This document shows positions 62,419 to 64,000 of a stretch of 64,000 nt of DNA, in pieces. The DNA is taken from positions 1-64,000 of the forward strand of contig NZ_JACARO010000002.1 of assembly GCF_013386585.1 (NCBI RefSeq). Reading direction: 5' to 3'. Each line of letters begins with the position of its first letter. The first letter of the stretch is position 1. Below the pieces are notes generated by a model. That model searched no databases. It was given only the letters and a program-made list of their open reading frames with translations, and had not been told where the DNA came from. Source of the stretch: Pseudomonas sp. P7548. GTDB lineage: Bacteria; Pseudomonadota; Gammaproteobacteria; Pseudomonadales; Pseudomonadaceae. Position numbers and translations under genes: made by a program.

Positions 62419-64000
62419 CGCTTGAACAGGCCCTTCAAAGCGTCTTTAAGTTGCGGGTTGACCTTGTCGAGCTTCTCTTCCAGCTTCTCGCTGAGCTTGT
62501 TGCCTGCGGCCTTGATGGCCACTTGGCTCAAGCCGTCCTTGTCCAGTCGGCAAGCCTTGGCACCCAGTTCCAGGGGGCCACGGCAGCGCAGCGGTACTTC
62601 GATGTTCTGGAAGTTGGCGCCCACCTGGCACGCTGGGTCCGGTACGTCGCGTTGGTCGCCTTCGACGATGATGCCAACGCGGTAGTCCATGCCCAGCACG
62701 CGCAGGTCGATGTCACCGTTGCCGTTGACAGTCAGGCCAGGGATGCGGACTTTCAGGTCCGGGTTGTTGGCCACGCCGTTGCGGAACGTCAGGTTGCCGC
62801 GCAGTTCCTGGAACGGGGTGTCCTTGCCTTGGGGCGTGGTGCTCAATGTCTTGCGGTTGAGCAGGGCGATGCCGGTGCACAGTTGCTGTTCAAGGTTGGC
62901 GTTGAGCAGCACGCCGTTGTTGATCACAAAGCTTGCCGTGCCGTTGAGGCTGTCGATCAGCGCCTTCTGGCTGTTGCCGCGGCCGGTCAGGTTGCTGTCG
63001 AGGGTGATCTGGCCTTTCACCGGCGGGTTTTGCCCCTGGGCTTGCAGGATGCGTTCAACCGGCACTTGCTTGATATGGCTTTGCAGCGCGAGTACCGGAA
63101 TGTCCTGGCGCACATCGAGCGAGCCGTTGGCCTGGAAGGTGCCGTTGTAGAGCCCGCCGCTGAGGGTGTCGAGCTTGAGCTGACCATCGATGCCGGAGGC
63201 TTTCAGTGCGGCGTTCTGGATCGGCAGTTTGCTCAGGGTCAGTTGTCCGAAGGACAAATCGGCGTTCACATCCAGAGTGCGCAAGCGTGTCAGGGGCAGC
63301 AGCTTGTCGGTGCTCCAGGCGCCTTTGGTCGGGGCGTCCGGCAGCGGGGTGGTGCCACCGGCGGCCATGGCGCCGGCTTCGCTGTTCTGCACTTCCGCCT
63401 GGCGTGCGGCGCTGGCGCCTTTGGCAGACTCGGACTTGGCCGGCAGGTAGTTGTCGGCGTTGAAGGTGTCGCCCTTGAGTTGCACCCGCAGGGACTGCTT
63501 GGCGAAATCATCCACGGCAACGCGGCCGGTGAAGGTGCTGCCGTCGAGCTTAAGGTTCAAGTCTTCCAGGGCCACGCTGGTGGGCGTGCCCTTGAGGCGG
63601 CTGACCAGCTCGACTTTGCTCAGGCTGCCCTCGGCCATGGCCGGCAACGGGTGGCCAATGCTGTCGAGGAACTTGGCCAGGTCGAACTGGGCAATGGACA
63701 GGGCACCGCTCACTTGCGGCGTCTTGTTCAGGTCGTTGACCTTCACTTCGCCCAGGGCGCGCAGCTGGTTGGCCGACAGCTTGAGGTTGGTCCACTCGGC
63801 AATGTTGGCCGCCAGGTCTACCAGCAACTGGCCCTGGGTGGAGAACGTCACAGTCTTGTCTTGCAGGGGCTCGCCGGTGGCTTCGCCGCTGAGCTTCATG
63901 TCTTCGAACTGGTAGCGCTTGAGCGCACGCTGGATGCGCAGGTTGCCGTTCAGCTCGGTCTTGACGCGCATCAGCGGCTGGTTGGTGCCCAGGAATGCGG
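62415..64000 (-). CDS. AsmA-family protein (N-terminus beyond window)
   Basis: The frame is open past the right edge, so the C-terminal ~527 residues are seen. Beta-rich repeats and the C-terminal AsmA domain (ALIDSLNGTASFVINNGVLL, TPFQELRGNLTFRNGVANNP, LKVRIPGLTVNGNGDIDL) are clear, ending in a charged helical tail. AsmA-like proteins span the periplasm and move phospholipid toward the outer membrane. It overlaps mutY by 4 bp as the first visible gene of asmA-mutY-yggX. The N-terminal TM anchor lies beyond the window. Confidence 0.9.
   Translation of the reverse strand, partial: AFLGTNQPLMRVKTELNGNLRIQRALKRYQFEDMKLSGEATGEPLQDKTVTFSTQGQLLVDLAANIAEWTNLKLSANQLRALGEVKVNDLNKTPQVSGALSIAQFDLAKFLDSIGHPLPAMAEGSLSKVELVSRLKGTPTSVALEDLNLKLDGSTFTGRVAVDDFAKQSLRVQLKGDTFNADNYLPAKSESAKGASAARQAEVQNSEAGAMAAGGTTPLPDAPTKGAWSTDKLLPLTRLRTLDVNADLSFGQLTLSKLPIQNAALKASGIDGQLKLDTLSGGLYNGTFQANGSLDVRQDIPVLALQSHIKQVPVERILQAQGQNPPVKGQITLDSNLTGRGNSQKALIDSLNGTASFVINNGVLLNANLEQQLCTGIALLNRKTLSTTPQGKDTPFQELRGNLTFRNGVANNPDLKVRIPGLTVNGNGDIDLRVLGMDYRVGIIVEGDQRDVPDPACQVGANFQNIEVPLRCRGPLELGAKACRLDKDGLSQVAIKAAGNKLSEKLEEKLDKVNPQLKDALKGLFKR

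Overview
The window is chromosomal DNA from a fluorescent Pseudomonas, most likely the P. fluorescens group and close to strain SBW25. The main evidence is a complete wss (Wrinkly Spreader) acetylated-cellulose operon, wssA to wssJ, at 34.4-50.0 kb, in the gene order known from SBW25. High GC content, tightly packed genes with many 4-bp ATGA overlaps, REP/REPIN-type repeats built on a GGAGC..GCTTGC core, and an OprD-family porin agree with this. No phage, insertion sequence, integron or CRISPR array was found. Only the first ~0.7 kb and the stretch beside tRNA-Thr (32.5-32.9 kb) look like accessory or decayed DNA.

Left part (0-13.7 kb): an AT-richer edge with a cut-off membrane protein and a small unassigned ORF; a DUF2135/TPR exported protein; a subtilase lipoprotein; a RecQ-like helicase followed by a hot-dog thioesterase; a glycine-zipper protein; a YdeP-type molybdopterin oxidoreductase with its sulfurtransferase FdhD and a LysR regulator; the LysM/BON protein Kbp; the nucleotidase YrfG; and the nudE-cysQ pair.

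Middle part (13.7-34.4 kb): a thioesterase-dctD-dctB unit (C4-dicarboxylate sensing), the four-gene dTDP-L-rhamnose operon rfbBACD, a three-domain kinase/aminotransferase fusion, agmatine deiminase, a TonB-dependent siderophore receptor with a Fur-box candidate, an OprD-family porin behind a terminator-containing leader, a tautomerase-SDR pair with a convergent AraC regulator, tRNA-Thr and small exported proteins.

Right part (34.4-64 kb): the wss operon. WssA and WssJ are MinD/BcsQ-like, WssB-E are the BcsA, BcsB, BcsZ and BcsC equivalents, and WssF-I form an alginate-type acetylation module. It is followed by a polar amino-acid ABC transporter with a methyltransferase at its end, the permease GabP and a BASS/ACR3-like transporter (both with strong sigma-54 promoter candidates), a GT39-type glycosyltransferase, tRNA-Phe, and the asmA-mutY-yggX group running off the right edge.

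The best new leads are regulatory. A terminator-like hairpin sits just upstream of wssA. A 41-bp block is shared by the wssA and wssJ upstream regions. Two intergenic regions look like small-RNA or attenuator loci (6.28-6.39 kb and 27.89-28.01 kb). Perfect DnaA boxes are over-represented. Protein-level oddities are the loss of both P-loop lysines in WssJ, an SDR without its catalytic tyrosine, and the kinase/aminotransferase fusion. All are inferred from sequence reading alone.
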